64,000 bases of DNA from Ruegeria sp. AD91A (GTDB taxonomy: Bacteria; Pseudomonadota; Alphaproteobacteria; Rhodobacterales; Rhodobacteraceae). Under the pieces are notes generated by a model. That model did not search any database. It had not been told where the DNA came from and was given only the letters and a program-made list of their open reading frames with translations. Shown here piece after piece: positions 9,060 through 18,557 of this stretch. The translations under genes and the position numbers were made by a program. Position 1 is the stretch's first letter, and each line of letters opens with the position of its first letter. The stretch is from assembly GCF_003443535.1 (NCBI RefSeq), contig NZ_CP031946.1, positions 3,486,001 to 3,550,000 of the forward strand, given 5' to 3'.

Positions 9060-9434
9060 TCAGGTGTTCATGACCATCATTCCCGAAATCAAAAGCGCAG
9101 CCCCCAACCAGTAGCGCAGCCCAAGTGTTTCGCCGAAGAAGACGTGTGAGGCCAGTGGCACAAGAACGAAACTGAGGGCCATGAAGGGGTAGGCCTGGGA
9201 CAGTGTCAGATACCGCAGGACATACACCCAAAGCACCGTTGCCGAGCCATAGATGGCAAAGGCTGTCAGAAGGAACGGATCGAATAGCGTTTGGATGAGC
9301 CCCGCAAATCCGGTGACTTCGCGCCCATCAATCCGGTTTCCTGCAAGTTTGAACAAGATTTGCCCGGCTGAGATCATAACTGGTGTGCACAGCAAACCAG
9401 CCCAGACCAGTGTCGTAGGGGTGGGCGGGGTCAT
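9060..9434 (-). CDS. Small four-helix EamA/SMR-type membrane protein
   Basis: A 124-residue protein with four predicted membrane segments, similar in layout to SMR exporters and to the ArnE/ArnF lipid-linked sugar flippases. Visible features are PVMISAGQILFKLAG near the N-terminus and YLTLSQAYPFMALSFV with the SQAYP motif, then FFGETLGLRYWLGAALLI. Its ATG overlaps the stop of the upstream methyltransferase (ATGA), so the two are co-translated. The pair suggests modification and export of an envelope component, but no substrate can be assigned. Confidence 0.75.
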   Translation of the reverse strand: MTPPTPTTLVWAGLLCTPVMISAGQILFKLAGNRIDGREVTGFAGLIQTLFDPFLLTAFAIYGSATVLWVYVLRYLTLSQAYPFMALSFVLVPLASHVFFGETLGLRYWLGAALLISGMMVMNT

Positions 9435-10156
9435 CCTTGTTGCTCGGGTTCTGGTTTTTCCTCGGAGCGGTCTTCACAGTAATAGATGTCGCGCCCCAGA
9501 TCCTCGCAGATATGGATGTCCGGGCTGGGATACACGGCACGCAGAAAGCTGTGTGTGTAGGGGAAAAAGTTGAAATGTGGATTGAAGGTGAACCTGCTTT
9601 CGCGTTCACGCGGGACGACGATAATGACGCGTTTTCGCGCGACACGACGCAGTTCAGCGATCGCTTGCCGGTAGTCCAGAAGATGCTCAATCACATGGGT
9701 GCAGATGACGGTGTCAAAGCTGTTGTCTTCAAACGGCAGCTCTTCGATCCGGGCAGCGACATAGTCGATATTGTCGATGGCATCCGCATCATCGACCACG
9801 AAATCCACTCCTGTCAGCTGCGTGATATCCGGTCTGGCGGCTTTTATGCGTTGCAAAAGAACTCCGGTGCCGCAGCCAATATCGCAGATGCTTTGCCCAA
9901 CGATATCCTCGGCTATCCGTTTGATACAGGTCTCGGAATTGTCGGTGCCTTGATGCACACGCGGATGATCGCGGTAGAGTTTTTCGTACTCGTCATCCGT
10001 CAGGTAGGTTGCGCGTTCGCGGAATTCTGCAAGACGCGTGATGTGTTCGCCCCAAACCCTGCAGGCTAGCCAATGAAAGGCGGCGCTGTCACGCAGGATA
10101 GGCGGCAGGATATCTTCGAGTACAAAGCGTATACGGTTGGTGGTTTCGCGTCGCAT
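9431..10156 (-). CDS. Class I SAM-dependent methyltransferase
   Basis: A 241-residue methyltransferase of the Methyltransf_11/25 type. The SAM motif I ICDIGCGTGVLLQRI is near residues 90-104, an acidic motif II TGVDFVVDDAD follows, and FDTVICTHVIEHL with the post-motif helix is near residue 150. The C-terminus is acidic and not conserved-looking. Upstream partner of the four-helix membrane protein with a four-base overlap. The acceptor molecule is unknown; a small molecule or lipid-linked head group is plausible. Confidence 0.85.
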   Translation of the reverse strand: MRRETTNRIRFVLEDILPPILRDSAAFHWLACRVWGEHITRLAEFRERATYLTDDEYEKLYRDHPRVHQGTDNSETCIKRIAEDIVGQSICDIGCGTGVLLQRIKAARPDITQLTGVDFVVDDADAIDNIDYVAARIEELPFEDNSFDTVICTHVIEHLLDYRQAIAELRRVARKRVIIVVPRERESRFTFNPHFNFFPYTHSFLRAVYPSPDIHICEDLGRDIYYCEDRSEEKPEPEQQG

Positions 10157-10519
10157 CCCGTTTCCTCTGGTTCGGGGAAACCCCCGTGTCGCCTTTGTTT
10201 AACATTGCCGGGTAAGCGTGCGAAATAAGCAGGTCAAGTTGGCGCGCCGCCCGTGTCTTTTTTGTTTCGCGGGAACAATCGTCCCACCATTGTGGCTTGA
10301 GTAAGGCTGGTAAGTGAAAAAGCGGCGCAGATATCACGTACAGAGTGTCTGCGGGCCAAAAAACAGTTTTGCAGCAGGCCCGATGGCGGCTGTTTTTTAA
10401 CTGGGTGTGCCGCGAATTGCGCCACTGCTTTATTGACTCATGCTGCACTGGCACAATAGGAGGGGTCGGTCCGGTTGCATGGGGTGGCCGTGACACTTTC
10501 CCCGATGGAGCACATTGAA
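10157..10519. other. Divergent intergenic region upstream of lysK
   Basis: This region separates the methyltransferase operon from lysK. It includes inverted motifs such as GGGCC...GGCCC at about 10355-10381 and a possible lysK promoter, TTGACT at 10433-10438 followed after about 17 bases by ATAGGA. No gene is visible; the minus-strand frame overlapping the lysK start is a shadow. Confidence 0.4.
10433..10461 (+). promoter_or_regulatory. Candidate lysK promoter
   Basis: TTGACT at 10433-10438 is a good -35 hexamer; a weak ATAGGA lies 17 bases further on. The position about 60 bases before the chosen lysK start is suitable. Pattern-based only. Confidence 0.35.
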
Positions 10520-12094
10520 ATGTCTGAACTGCGTGAAACCGCGATGTCGTCCAAGGCCTGGCCTTTTGAAGAGGCGCGCCGGTTGCTCAAACGCTATCAG
10601 AAAGGTGCTCCGGAAAAGGGGTATGTGCTGTTCGAAACCGGTTACGGCCCGTCGGGCCTGCCCCACATCGGCACGTTTGGTGAGGTCGCGCGGACCACGA
10701 TGGTCAAGCGCGCGTTCGAGGCGCTTTCGGATATCCCGACCAAGCTGATCTGTTTTTCGGACGATCTGGACGGGATGCGCAAAGTGCCCAGCAATGTGCC
10801 AAATCCCGAGGCGCTTGAGGAACATTTGCAGCGCCCGCTGACTTCGGTTCCCGATCCGTTTGGCGAATACCCCAGCTTTGGCGAATACAACAACGCCATG
10901 CTGCGTCGGTTCCTTGATACGTTCGGGTTCGACTATGAGTTCTATTCGGCACGCGATTTTTATCGTTCAGGCCAGTTCGACGAGATCCTGAAGCGCGCGG
11001 TCGACAAGTACGATGACGTCATGGCCATCATGCTCAAAAGCTTGCGTGAAGAACGCCAGCAGACTTATTCAATCTTCCTGCCGATCCATCCCGAAACCGG
11101 TCGGGTTTTGTATGTTCCGATGAAGAAGGTCTGCGCTGAGACCTATACCGTCACCTTCGATGACGAAGATGGCAGAGAATGGACCCTGCCCGTCACTGGC
11201 GGCAACGTGAAGCTGCAATGGAAGCCAGATTTCGGGGCGCGCTGGGCGGCGCTTGGCGTTGATTTCGAGATGTACGGCAAGGAACACGCGACTAACGAAA
11301 AGATCTATGATGCGATCTGCCGTGCGCTTGGTGGCCGGGCGCCCGAGCATTTCTCGTACGAGCTGTTTCTGGACGAGAATGGCCAGAAGATTTCCAAGTC
11401 GTCCGGCAATGGCGTGTCGATTGACGAGTGGCTGACCTATGCACCGACCGAAAGCCTGGCGTATTTCATGTACCAAAAGCCCAAAACGGCCAAGCGGATG
11501 CATTTTGATGTTATTCCGAAGGCTTATGATGAATATCATCAACAGTTGCGCGCCTATCCGGGGCAGGACCTGAAAGCTCAGTTGAACAATCCGGTTTGGC
11601 ATATTCACGGTGGCGACGTTCCTGAATCGACCCTGATCGTACCGTTTGCGATGCTGCTGAACCTGGCGTCGGTCTCTGGCGCGGAAGACAAGGAGGCGCT
11701 GTGGGGCTTTATCCGCCGCTATGCGCCGGAAGCAACAGCATTGAGCCATCCCGATCTGGACCTGGCCGCGGGCTTTGCGGTTCGCTACTTCAACGATTTC
11801 GTTAAACCAACGCGTAAACATCGTGCACCGACCGACCAGGAGCGTGAGGCGCTCGAAGCGCTGAAAGCCGCGCTTGAGGCTTATGATGGCCCGGCCGAGG
11901 ATGAGGCGCTGCAATCGGTGGTCTACTCCATCGGGCGTGAGAGGTTCGACCCCATGCGCGGTTGGTTCACGGCGTTGTACGAAGTGCTTCTGGGTGCATC
12001 GCAGGGTCCGCGCTTTGGCGGCTTCATCGCTCTGTACGGTGTGCCAGAGACAATCGCCCTGATCGAAAAGGCGCTGGCCGGAGAGCTGGCCTGA
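10520..12094 (+). CDS. lysK: Lysyl-tRNA synthetase, class I
   Basis: A 524-residue class I LysRS, the archaeal-type enzyme that alphaproteobacteria use in place of class II LysS. It charges tRNA-Lys. The HIGH-like motif is [10 protein letters not shown], and the KMSKS-like motif is GQKISKSSG. The start [16 protein letters not shown] at 10520 has GGAG ten bases upstream; the longer frame from 10475 is less likely. The C-terminal helical anticodon-binding part is complete. No second lysS is visible in the window. Confidence 0.95.
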   Translation: MSELRETAMSSKAWPFEEARRLLKRYQKGAPEKGYVLFETGYGPSGLPHIGTFGEVARTTMVKRAFEALSDIPTKLICFSDDLDGMRKVPSNVPNPEALEEHLQRPLTSVPDPFGEYPSFGEYNNAMLRRFLDTFGFDYEFYSARDFYRSGQFDEILKRAVDKYDDVMAIMLKSLREERQQTYSIFLPIHPETGRVLYVPMKKVCAETYTVTFDDEDGREWTLPVTGGNVKLQWKPDFGARWAALGVDFEMYGKEHATNEKIYDAICRALGGRAPEHFSYELFLDENGQKISKSSGNGVSIDEWLTYAPTESLAYFMYQKPKTAKRMHFDVIPKAYDEYHQQLRAYPGQDLKAQLNNPVWHIHGGDVPESTLIVPFAMLLNLASVSGAEDKEALWGFIRRYAPEATALSHPDLDLAAGFAVRYFNDFVKPTRKHRAPTDQEREALEALKAALEAYDGPAEDEALQSVVYSIGRERFDPMRGWFTALYEVLLGASQGPRFGGFIALYGVPETIALIEKALAGELA

Positions 12095-12142
12095 TTTGAC
12101 CTGATCCAGTAAGGGGCTACACTTTTTGCAGGAGGTGGCCCC

Positions 12143-12544
12143 ATGCGTCGATTTTTGCTTGCTGTATCCCTGAGTGCCGGGTTGGGTTCAGGCGCATTTG
12201 CGCAAAACGCAGAGATCGAAGCAAACATTTCGGCGCAGATACAAGCCTTCAAGGCGGATGATTTTGCCACGGCCTTTACCTTTGCCAGTCCCAGCATTCA
12301 GCGCCTTTTTCAAAATCCCGACAATTTCGGAGCAATGGTACGCAATGGGTATCCAATGGTCTGGCGTCCTTCTGACGTGCGCTTTCTGGAATTGCGTGAG
12401 GTGGCGGGGGCTTTGTGGCAGAAAGTGTTGATCACTGACGGAAATGGGCGCGTGCATATATTGGACTATCAGATGATCCCTCTGGAGGGCGGTTGGAAAA
12501 TCAACGGGGTCCAATTGTTGGGTAACGCGGATCCTGCGGCCTGA
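12143..12544 (+). CDS. Secreted DUF4864 protein
   Basis: A 133-residue protein with a signal peptide (MRRFLLAVSLSAGLGSGAFA) and a small SnoaL-like alpha/beta domain of the DUF4864 type: IQAFKADDFATAFTFASPSIQ, a central MVRNGYPMVWRP and a C-terminal LDYQMIPLEGGWKINGVQL. It is common in Rhodobacterales and has no known function. GGAGG is found before the ATG. It follows lysK by 48 bases and may share its transcript. Confidence 0.8.
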   Translation: MRRFLLAVSLSAGLGSGAFAQNAEIEANISAQIQAFKADDFATAFTFASPSIQRLFQNPDNFGAMVRNGYPMVWRPSDVRFLELREVAGALWQKVLITDGNGRVHILDYQMIPLEGGWKINGVQLLGNADPAA

Positions 12545-12682
12545 GGCAACACCACCGTCACGGTGAGATGAACCGCGGTTAACTCCCTTTCGGTATCCAG
12601 ACTGACGCGTTCGGGGCGGACCTGGACACAGGGTTTGGACGCGTCGCCAGATTTGCGCGGCGCGATTGAGAAAGGGTTTTCA

Positions 12683-14971
12683 ATGAACAAGGCAATCACT
12701 GACGGCATCGTTTTCATGCCGCCTCAATTCGCGAATGGCCTGACCGTATGGTCTGCGGGGGACGGAACGCCGGGCTCACCCACATATGGTGGATCCGGCA
12801 CCGGGGTTTTCGTGCCTGCGGATGCCAATTTTGGTGGCTGCCTGGAGATTCTGAAAATCCAAACCACCCAACAGCTTCGATACATGGGCCAGACACCGAT
12901 TTTGCCCGGTTGCTATTTGCAGATCAAGGCGCGGGTCAAGGCGATCAGCGGACCATTGCCGTCGGTGCGTATTGCGGCCTGGGCTGGGGGTGCGGGCGAC
13001 GCGCATGTGGCGGGTGTCGTGGAGCAGGGGCCTGCAACACAGTTGTCGGGCTATGGGGCCGTGCATGAAGTAACGGCGATTGTCGGAACCGGCCAGCGCC
13101 CGGGCGTGGACATGCCTTGGGGGCTTGCCGCCCTGTATGGCCATTTTGGTCTGGATATTGAGGGCTTGAACGGAGCGCTGGTGCGCGTCGACGACCTGGA
13201 GATCACGGATGTCACCGGTGTCTTCCTGCGCGAAATGATCAGTGTTGTGGATGTACGGGATTATGGTGCCATCGGCGACGGTGTGACGGACGACTCGGCT
13301 GCGTTTGAAGCGGCCGATCAGGCGGCGGGTGGCCGACGGGTTTACGTTCCGCAAGGGACCTATCATCTGGCTGAAAACACCAGTATGACGTCCGAGATGG
13401 ACTTTGAAGGAACAGTCACCATGCCGGATGACAAGATGTTGTTGCTGACAAAGGATTTCCATCTGCCTGCTTACATTTCGGCCTTCGGAGACGAAGAATT
13501 GGCGTTCAAAAAAGCGTTTCAGGCTCTTTTGAACAATTCGGATCATGACTCACTCGATTTGGGCGGGCGTAAGATTTCTGTCACCGCTCCGATCGACATG
13601 GCGACAGCGGTTCCCAACAAGCAGAGCGGGTTTTCGACCCGTCGTGTGATCCGGAACGGTCAGTTTGACGTCAAAAGCAGTTCAGCGTGGGATACTGAAA
13701 CGTTCACATCAACTGCGACTTACGATCCGTCGGACAATACGCGTCTGACCAATGTTGCAAATGTCGCCAACATTCCTGTTGGGTCCTACGTTGCGGGCAG
13801 CGGCGTCGGGCGTGAGATCTATGTGCGGTCAAAGAATGTCGGGGCTGGTGAAATCACACTGAGCGCGCCTCTTGTGGGGGCGTCGGGGACCCAGTCTTTC
13901 ACATTCTACTCATTCAAGTACCTGCTGGATTTCAGCGGCTTCAGCAAACTTCGGAAGTTCGGAATGGAGCAGATCGAGTTTCAGTGCAACAGCCGATGTA
14001 GCGGAATTCGTCTGGCGGCCGCTGGCAGCACCTTTTCGTTGAAAGACTGTCATGTCAGTCGCCCGAAAGACCGGGGGATGACGTCGACCGGAACGGGGTG
14101 CAAGGGCATGCTGATCGACAATTGTCAGTTCCTTTCGGCAGAAGAATCTTTTGTTGTAACGGATCGATATTCCATCGGATTGAACACCAATTCAAACGAT
14201 GTGAAGCTGCGCCACAACCGCGCGGTGCGTTTCAGGCATTTCGCTGTTCTGGGCGGCGACAACAATATGGTTCTGGGCAACCATGTCTTTCAGGGCGATA
14301 GCATCCCGCAAGGTGTGCGTACTGCCGGGCTGATCATGATCGGCACCTACAATAGTTCCACCATCGCGGAGAATTATGTCGACAACTGTTTCATCGAATG
14401 GACGAATGAACGAGACCCGTCGCCGACATACACCAGTGGCTTTTCTTTCAGTGCAATGAGCATTACGGACAATATATTTTATTCCAGTCAAGCGCCGTCC
14501 TGGTTCAGTTTCATCGTTATTCGCCCTTATGGGCCCGGGCATTTTCTCAATGGCCTGGTGGTGACCGGTAACAAGTTTCGTGCCACGAGCGGTGACATTT
14601 TTCGAGCGGAACAGGTGGATACATCCCTCGCCGACTTGAACAAAGACAGGCATACGAACGTGACTTTCCAGAATAATACCTACCATGGCGTAACCAGGAA
14701 AACCGCAAACCCATTGAGGGTTCGCCATACGCAAAGCTCGGTGTCCAATCTTTGGCCTGTCTCGGCCAACGGACAGTTGCCTTTCGACGGTAAGGCACGA
14801 AGCTGCGATGGGGTTGCGACAATCGGTGTGCTCTCAGGGGTGTTCAACAACCACGTCTTCAGCGCTCCTCATGTTGAGGTCGAACAGGGGGCGACAGGCG
14901 ACAGTTTTCTGTTGCGTTGGCCAGAGCATGTGAAGGGTACGGCCTCTGTTCTGATGCGCATGGAACGTTAA
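12683..14971 (+). CDS. Large right-handed beta-helix protein (pectate-lyase/GH28-related fold)
   Basis: A 762-residue protein. I start at ATG 12683 (MNKAITDGIVFMPPQF), preceded by AAAGGG. Residues about 1-190 form a beta-rich N-terminal module; then comes VVDVRDYGAIGDGVTDDSAAFEAA, the hallmark of the pectate-lyase-3/phage-tailspike N-capping segment, followed by a long helix region with repeated N/G-rich turns. No signal peptide is seen, so it may be exported by another route or act as a surface or tailspike-like polysaccharide-binding protein. No catalytic residues can be assigned. Confidence 0.75.
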   Translation: MNKAITDGIVFMPPQFANGLTVWSAGDGTPGSPTYGGSGTGVFVPADANFGGCLEILKIQTTQQLRYMGQTPILPGCYLQIKARVKAISGPLPSVRIAAWAGGAGDAHVAGVVEQGPATQLSGYGAVHEVTAIVGTGQRPGVDMPWGLAALYGHFGLDIEGLNGALVRVDDLEITDVTGVFLREMISVVDVRDYGAIGDGVTDDSAAFEAADQAAGGRRVYVPQGTYHLAENTSMTSEMDFEGTVTMPDDKMLLLTKDFHLPAYISAFGDEELAFKKAFQALLNNSDHDSLDLGGRKISVTAPIDMATAVPNKQSGFSTRRVIRNGQFDVKSSSAWDTETFTSTATYDPSDNTRLTNVANVANIPVGSYVAGSGVGREIYVRSKNVGAGEITLSAPLVGASGTQSFTFYSFKYLLDFSGFSKLRKFGMEQIEFQCNSRCSGIRLAAAGSTFSLKDCHVSRPKDRGMTSTGTGCKGMLIDNCQFLSAEESFVVTDRYSIGLNTNSNDVKLRHNRAVRFRHFAVLGGDNNMVLGNHVFQGDSIPQGVRTAGLIMIGTYNSSTIAENYVDNCFIEWTNERDPSPTYTSGFSFSAMSITDNIFYSSQAPSWFSFIVIRPYGPGHFLNGLVVTGNKFRATSGDIFRAEQVDTSLADLNKDRHTNVTFQNNTYHGVTRKTANPLRVRHTQSSVSNLWPVSANGQLPFDGKARSCDGVATIGVLSGVFNNHVFSAPHVEVEQGATGDSFLLRWPEHVKGTASVLMRMER

Positions 14972-14979
14972 GAGACCGG

Positions 14980-15005
14980 ATGGCCACCCCGAGCCGGGTG
15001 GCCAT
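14980..15005 (+). terminator. Stem-loop terminator after the beta-helix gene
   Basis: ATGGCCACCC (14980-14989) pairs perfectly with GGGTGGCCAT (14996-15005) around a six-base loop, eight bases after the stop codon. The following T-run is short (TTTC), so termination may be partial. Confidence 0.6.
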
Positions 15006-15114
15006 TTCACTCTGATTTGACCGGTAATGACAGACCCGGTTTGCGAAGCTTGCAGGAAATAGGCGACGTTTGATTTTGATGTGTTAGGCTTGGGCCAGGA
15101 AGTGGAGAATCCCG

Positions 15115-15441
15115 ATGCTGAAAATTGCCAAAAACGCGAGTGTTCAAACAGTTATCACGACCTTTGAGATGACACCTGGCACGTGTCAGGACCTTTTGGA
15201 GGCCTTGACGGACGCCTATTCCGAGTTCATTTCGAAGCAGCCAGGTTTCGTTTCCGCCGGGCTGCACGTCAATGATGCACAAACCCGGATCGCAAACTAC
15301 TCGCAATGGGAACGCCGCGAAGATTTCCTTGCTATGCTGCGCACACCTGAAATGCGTGATCGCAACCGCAAGATCAACGAGCTATGCAAGAGCTTTGAGC
15401 CGGTCATGTACGATGTCGCTGAAACATTTGGCAGTTCCTGA
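15115..15441 (+). CDS. Antibiotic-biosynthesis-monooxygenase (ABM) domain protein
   Basis: A 108-residue dimeric ferredoxin-like ABM domain: VQTVITTFEMTPGTCQDLLEAL, QPGFVSAGLHVN, IANYSQWERREDFLAML. Proteins of this fold include cofactor-free monooxygenases and heme-degrading enzymes, but single-domain members are mostly of unknown function. GTGGAGAATCCC precedes the ATG. Nothing in the neighbours points to a specific substrate. Confidence 0.75.
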   Translation: MLKIAKNASVQTVITTFEMTPGTCQDLLEALTDAYSEFISKQPGFVSAGLHVNDAQTRIANYSQWERREDFLAMLRTPEMRDRNRKINELCKSFEPVMYDVAETFGSS

Positions 15442-15506
15442 CCTGAATCAAAGCCTGTGCTTCATATCTGTTTCAAAGTGAGCCTGCAAAAATGGAGGCT
15501 CACACT

Positions 15507-15914
15507 ATGTATCACAACATTCTGGTCCCCATCTCGTTCGATGCTGAAAGAGATACGTCCGGGCCCTTGAAGCTTGCCCAGATTCTGGCCACGCCAGACG
15601 CCAAAGTGACATTGTTGCATGTGGTCGAGCATATTCCCAACTATGCGATCTCTTACATGCCGTCCGAATACCTGACAGAAGCACGGAAAGCGATTCAGGC
15701 AGAACTGGATGAACTGGCATCTCAACTGACGAATGCCAAGGGTTTGGTGATTGAAGGACATTCCGGCCGAACCATTCTGGATTGGGCCGAGGCGAACAAA
15801 CCCGATCTGATCATAATGGCGTCGCACCGGCCGGGGATGCAGGATCTGCTGCTGGGCTCAACCGCATCGCATGTCGTGCGTCATGCGGGTTGTGCCGTGC
15901 ATGTGGTTCGCTGA
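15507..15914 (+). CDS. Universal stress protein (UspA family)
   Basis: A 135-residue Usp domain. The ATG at 15507 (MYHNILVPISFD) is chosen because GGAGG lies nine bases upstream; the in-frame ATG at 15492 would be too long. The C-terminal nucleotide-binding stretch IIMASHRPGMQDLLLGSTAS matches the G-(x)-G-(x9)-G-S/T loop only loosely, so ATP binding is likely but not certain. Usp proteins help cells survive stress and stationary phase. Confidence 0.88.
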   Translation: MYHNILVPISFDAERDTSGPLKLAQILATPDAKVTLLHVVEHIPNYAISYMPSEYLTEARKAIQAELDELASQLTNAKGLVIEGHSGRTILDWAEANKPDLIIMASHRPGMQDLLLGSTASHVVRHAGCAVHVVR

Positions 15915-15917
15915 TGG

Positions 15918-16400
15918 CTAGAAATCCTGAGCGGTAAGGCGAAAAGCCTTGCCAAATCCGGCGTTCAAAAGGCCGTCCTGAATGGTAAACCGCACCAGTC
16001 CGAAATCAGCGAAATCTATGTAGAGTTTCGCCTTGGGTCGCTTGGCCAGATACCGGTCTCGCAAGGCGCTATAGCCTGCCATGCCCCGGTGAACAGGCTG
16101 AGCGATCACGTGCAGTGTCAGGCGCGGATGGGTCAGCGGGTCGCCCTTGTCTGCGGGCTCTCCGATCAGAAGGGCGCAATTGGGACAGGCGCTCAACGCA
16201 CGCGTATGTTCCGCAAGGGTGGAGATCAGCGAGACAGGGCAACCTGCTTCATCCGTGGTCAACGCGATCCGGGAGAGTGACGGCAAGCCCGTGTCAGGGC
16301 GCAGAAAGGCTAGCGCGGCAAATGGAGCTTGAAAGAGAAGATCCTGCGCTTGCAAGCGCACCGCTTTGTCGGGCGTCTGATAAGGATTGGATTCAGTCAC
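15918..16400 (-). CDS. Pyridoxamine-5'-phosphate-oxidase-like FMN-binding protein (HugZ type)
   Basis: A 160-residue split-barrel protein. ALAFLRPDTGLPSLSRIALTTDEAGCPVSLISTLAEHTRALSACP in overlapping pieces is the FMN-binding split-barrel pattern of the HugZ/heme-utilisation and PNPOx-like group, and ALLIGEPADKGDPLTHPRLTL follows. It lacks the longer C-terminal domain of true HugZ, so heme degradation is only a possibility. It converges on the usp gene with a three-base gap. Confidence 0.75.
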   Translation of the reverse strand: MTESNPYQTPDKAVRLQAQDLLFQAPFAALAFLRPDTGLPSLSRIALTTDEAGCPVSLISTLAEHTRALSACPNCALLIGEPADKGDPLTHPRLTLHVIAQPVHRGMAGYSALRDRYLAKRPKAKLYIDFADFGLVRFTIQDGLLNAGFGKAFRLTAQDF

Positions 16401-16532
16401 GATGTCGGTCCGGCAGTACAGAATGAACGGGCAGTTGGCGGTTTTTTTATCTTAGGGGCCTGACCTGAACTGCGCCATTTGTTTCGCCTCGTTCAAATTC
16501 AGATTGCCTCGGCTTTGCCACATATCGGCGTT

Positions 16533-16967
16533 ATGGTTCAGGGAATGCTGTTTAAGAAACCCTCGCAGGATATGCCTGATCTGAAGCCACGGTCGTCCAA
16601 ACGACACCGACGCGCAGAGGCAACGCGCAGGCAGGCGCTGTCTCCGGTTCGCATTCTGGTCATGGTTCTGTTGTTGCCGCTGACCACCGTGGTGATTGCC
16701 ACCGGTGTTTTTCTGCGCCTGTCCGAATTTGAGCGGGACGAGGCGGTGATCCACCTGATCGCATTGGCGGGTTGTGATGCAACGCAGTCGCTGGGGGTAG
16801 GGCCATTTTACGAGGGGCAGGCGGGTTATCACAAGCGCAATGACCCGGATGGCGACGGGGTCGCCTGTGGTTCTGCCAGCGTGCCGCGGGCAAGTGCGCC
16901 GCCAGCTCACAACAGTCCTGAACCGCAACAACGGTCTCTTGGAACTGCCAAGTTCGTGCGACCCTGA
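16533..16967 (+). CDS. Membrane-anchored Excalibur calcium-binding domain protein
   Basis: A protein of about 144 residues with a basic N-terminus (KPRSSKRHRRAEATRR), one membrane segment (ILVMVLLLPLTTVVIATGVFL) and an extracytoplasmic Excalibur domain: LAGCDATQSLGVGPFYEGQAGYHKRNDPDGDGVACG read in parts. The DPDGDGVAC loop is the calcium-binding signature. No good ribosome-binding site is visible; starts at 16533, 16545 and 16572 are all possible. Function in this group is unknown. Confidence 0.7.
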   Translation: MVQGMLFKKPSQDMPDLKPRSSKRHRRAEATRRQALSPVRILVMVLLLPLTTVVIATGVFLRLSEFERDEAVIHLIALAGCDATQSLGVGPFYEGQAGYHKRNDPDGDGVACGSASVPRASAPPAHNSPEPQQRSLGTAKFVRP

Positions 16968-17122
16968 CGGCGGCAATTGCGAAGTTCAGAAGATCTGCTC
17001 GGGCCAGGACCAGTTGCCCGTGTCATCCGACTTCGGCCCAGGCGAACGGGCGTCATGTCACAGAGGGATGGCAATGCAGCGGATCAACCCCATCTCATAC
17101 TGATAGCAAGATGGGAGATCGT

Positions 17123-17359
17123 ATGATGCAATGCCCGATTGACGGCACTCAACTGGTCATTACGGACCGAAACGGGGTCGAAATCGACTATTGCCCGCAG
17201 TGCAGAGGCGTTTGGCTGGATCGGGGTGAACTGGACAAGATCATCGAGCGGTCGACAGCGTATTCTCCGCCACAATCCGGCTATGATGACCGGGCGGATC
17301 ACGGCTATCGCAAGAAAAAGAAACGAGGCGGTTTTCTGGAAGATCTGTTCGATTTCTGA
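17123..17359 (+). CDS. TFIIB-type zinc-finger protein
   Basis: A 78-residue protein with one zinc ribbon: MQCPIDGTQLVI...DYCPQCRGVWLDRGELDKII, i.e. C-x4... and CPxC-type cysteines of the zf-TFIIB family. The tail is rich in lysine and ends in GGFLEDLFDF. GGGAG at 17113-17117 precedes the ATGs at 17123 and 17126. Such proteins are widespread in proteobacteria, role unknown. Confidence 0.8.
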   Translation: MMQCPIDGTQLVITDRNGVEIDYCPQCRGVWLDRGELDKIIERSTAYSPPQSGYDDRADHGYRKKKKRGGFLEDLFDF

Positions 17360-17364
17360 CCCGG

Positions 17365-17793
17365 TCAGGACAGCTGGGCCCCGGCACATTCGCGAAAAAT
17401 GCGAACCTGGGGCGCCGCACCGTTCAAGGGAAATTCAGTCACCCTGTCCTGCGTGAACGCATAGGCGGTCAGGTTGTATTCCAGCCCGTCCAGCACGTTT
17501 CCAAATCCGGTATCAGTGACTGTCAACGATGATGCACCGTCAGAAAGGACATGATGCGGAGTGGCGATTTCGATGGGGTTTGGCCCCTCGAACCGCATCG
17601 CGAACCATGGGGTGTTGGTCCAGCCTTCGGTCTTGCGGGTAACGGACAGGGTATAGAGCGGTTGTGCCGGGTCGTAGGTCAGGAGTATCTCTGCCGTGTC
17701 CATCACATGTGACAGGGTGCAGATCTGGCCCACCGTTGCTTCCCACGCGGCGGCTGGTGTGCCGAGGATCAGTGATAACAAGACAACGCGCAT
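17365..17793 (-). CDS. Small secreted protein, unknown function
   Basis: A 142-residue protein starting at ATG 17793 with a signal peptide (MRVVLLSLILGTPAAA). The mature part has two cysteines (QICTLSH and FRECAGAQ near the end), possibly a disulfide, and a beta-rich middle (YTLSVTRKTEGWTNTPWFAMRF, LTVTDTGFGNVLDGLEY). I do not recognise the family. It converges on the zinc-ribbon gene with five bases between stops. Confidence 0.6.
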   Translation of the reverse strand: MRVVLLSLILGTPAAAWEATVGQICTLSHVMDTAEILLTYDPAQPLYTLSVTRKTEGWTNTPWFAMRFEGPNPIEIATPHHVLSDGASSLTVTDTGFGNVLDGLEYNLTAYAFTQDRVTEFPLNGAAPQVRIFRECAGAQLS

Positions 17794-17836
17794 GGTGCGG
17801 ATTCTAGTGGCCGAAAGGTCCATGGCAAGGGTTGCC

Positions 17837-18544
17837 TCAGCCTTTCATTGCATTCAGCAGTTCCAGTAACCCTTTGCGGTCGTCATCATCGGCATAATCG
17901 CCCGCGGCCAACCGTTCAGCGATGCGCAGGCGCAGACGCTCGTGCTGGGTGCGCACCTCTTCGCCTGCGGTTTCCGCCAGCGTCTTCATGATCACGGCCA
18001 CGGCCTGCTGGCGCTTGGTGGTGGGGTTGGCGATATAGTCGACAAGGCTCTGCTGACCGGAATCGAGGATGTTTTCGGCCAGCGCCCGCAACTGATCGCC
18101 ATTGGGCAGCAGCGGGGCGGAGGTGCCTTCGGGCGGCAGGATCTCGGGCGCGCTGCGCGGGGTCTCAGTCAGGGCGTTGGCGCCGTCGACGAAGGCTTCG
18201 GTAATCATTCGGGTGATCTTGATGGCGCGCGGGTCTTTGAACAGGGCCGAGGCGATGGCCACGCCGTAATCCGTATAGACCCACGGATTGACCCGCCGCC
18301 CGCCGCGACCTTTCGGTTTTGAAATCACATTCTGTGATTGCAAATCGGCGACCTCGGCATCGGTCAGCTGAAAGCGGTAGCCCTCGAACAGGTCGGTGTT
18401 GCGCGAGACGGCCTGATTGAAGGCGCTGACGGATTTTCCGTAGAACTGCGCCAGATCCTCGGCCAGCACGACACGGGTGCCGCGCACCCGGTGAATGGCG
18501 CTTTGGACCTCATGCGTGCTGGGCAGGGTGTTCGGGTTCGTCAT
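17837..18544 (-). CDS. ORF6N-domain protein (phage-type regulator)
   Basis: A 235-residue protein whose N-terminal half is an ORF6N domain: VVLAEDLAQFYGKSVSAFNQAVSRN, then YRFQLTDAEV, SQNVIS and GRGGRRVNPWVYTDYGVAIAS. The domain is found in phage antirepressors and chromosomal KilA-N-like regulators and probably binds DNA. The C-terminal half is helical and charged. A 17-base palindrome lies 14 bases upstream of the start and a second copy of the same form lies inside the gene. It diverges from the HNH endonuclease gene, which suggests a shared defence or phage-derived block. Confidence 0.85.
   Translation of the reverse strand: MTNPNTLPSTHEVQSAIHRVRGTRVVLAEDLAQFYGKSVSAFNQAVSRNTDLFEGYRFQLTDAEVADLQSQNVISKPKGRGGRRVNPWVYTDYGVAIASALFKDPRAIKITRMITEAFVDGANALTETPRSAPEILPPEGTSAPLLPNGDQLRALAENILDSGQQSLVDYIANPTTKRQQAVAVIMKTLAETAGEEVRTQHERLRLRIAERLAAGDYADDDDRKGLLELLNAMKG
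18323..18339. promoter_or_regulatory. Intragenic palindrome AATCACA-N3-TGTGATT
   Basis: AATCACATTCTGTGATT is a perfect 7+3+7 inverted repeat inside the ORF6N coding region, encoding part of the QSQNVIS stretch on the minus strand. It has the same arms as the palindrome upstream of the gene at 18558-18574. The coincidence may come from conserved codons, or mark a second operator. Confidence 0.4.
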
Positions 18545-18557
18545 GGCAACCGTTTGG